64,000 nucleotides of DNA from Psoroptes ovis (Eukaryota > Arthropoda > Arachnida > Sarcoptiformes > Psoroptidae): NCBI GenBank assembly GCA_002943765.1, contig PQWQ01000016.1, forward strand, positions 248,001 through 312,000. Direction: 5' to 3'. The translations under genes were made by a program, and so were the position numbers. Below are positions 63,790 to 64,000 of this stretch, in pieces. Positions within the stretch are counted from its first letter, which is position 1; each line of letters opens with the position of its first letter. Below the pieces are notes generated by a model. The model was not told where the DNA came from. It did not search any database and was given only the letters and a program-made list of their open reading frames with translations.

Positions 63790-64000
63790 TAATAATACGC
63801 AAGTGATGAAAATTTGCGCAGCAAAAAAAATTCATTCACAGTTCAATATTTCAATAGTAAATGAGTGAATGAATTGAATTGGATGATAATGATCATTGAG
63901 AATATACCATTTAACATTTATTCCATTCAATCATTATCAATCGGCGGAAAATAATGATGAATTTTTTTTTTTGTTTGAAAAATTTTTGATAATAATCATC

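Larger units (their letters stand above)
59285..64000. other. Gene-poor right end of the window
   Basis: About 4.7 kb of AT-rich sequence with no secure gene. It contains a Pro/Gln-rich coding-like island on the minus strand (59494-59602), a TG microsatellite at 59739-59758, a 25-base palindrome at 62108-62132, ATT/GAT runs and a second hairpin element at 63710-63789. The open frame at 63027-63224 is compositionally ordinary and not accepted. Confidence 0.5.

Overview
This window reads as nuclear DNA of a small-genome arthropod, most likely an acariform mite of the dust-mite/scabies-mite type. That placement is inference. It rests on very AT-rich sequence, GT-AG introns of only about 55-100 bases, proteins padded with Asn, Gln, His and Ser/Thr runs, and gene products that look arthropod (lachesin, clockwork-orange-like bHLH, Tre1/moody-like receptor). 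Ten protein-coding genes can be modelled with mutually consistent splice phases or as single open exons. Seven are recognised firmly and an eighth, the dystrophin-like one, probably. Two are orphans.

Left part (1-18 kb), compact and gene-dense. A dystrophin-like gene runs off the left edge on the minus strand; it begins here with a second calponin-homology domain and continues as one 5.9-kb exon. A 3.6-kb gap follows, then RACGAP1 (cytokinesis RhoGAP, +), WDR45/WIPI4 (autophagy beta-propeller, +) and a convergent ASX-like DEUBAD gene (Polycomb deubiquitinase cofactor, -).

Middle (18-36 kb). A 6.5-kb gene-free stretch, rich in short palindromes, repeated GGGTTAA motifs and two CACGTG boxes, leads into a clockwork-orange-like bHLH-Orange repressor (+). 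UTP14 (rRNA processing, -) follows, with a CACGTG box about 78 bases upstream of its start. Next is an orphan Gly/His/Gln-rich protein with two membrane segments (+).

Right part (36-64 kb). A 3.5-kb repeat-bearing gap holds a diverged direct duplication and a tRNA-like fragment. Then come a Tre1/moody-like GPCR (+), a DUSP14/18-type dual-specificity phosphatase (-), an orphan Asn-rich basic protein (+) and lachesin (-). From 47.5 kb to the right edge I find no securely supported gene. This stretch holds a decayed mariner with perfect 32-bp terminal repeats, two copies of an about 80-bp hairpin element with mariner-like ends, a CTTTGAA-rich degenerate repeat, and a few weak minus-strand coding-like islands.

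The genes form no pathway or operon; they are a mixture of housekeeping, cell-cycle and neuronal/adhesion genes. I see no complete tRNA, rRNA, CRISPR array or viral insertion. The best candidates for something undescribed are the two orphan proteins, the reduced ASX architecture, the CH1-less dystrophin start, and the short palindrome/motif clusters upstream of the bHLH gene.
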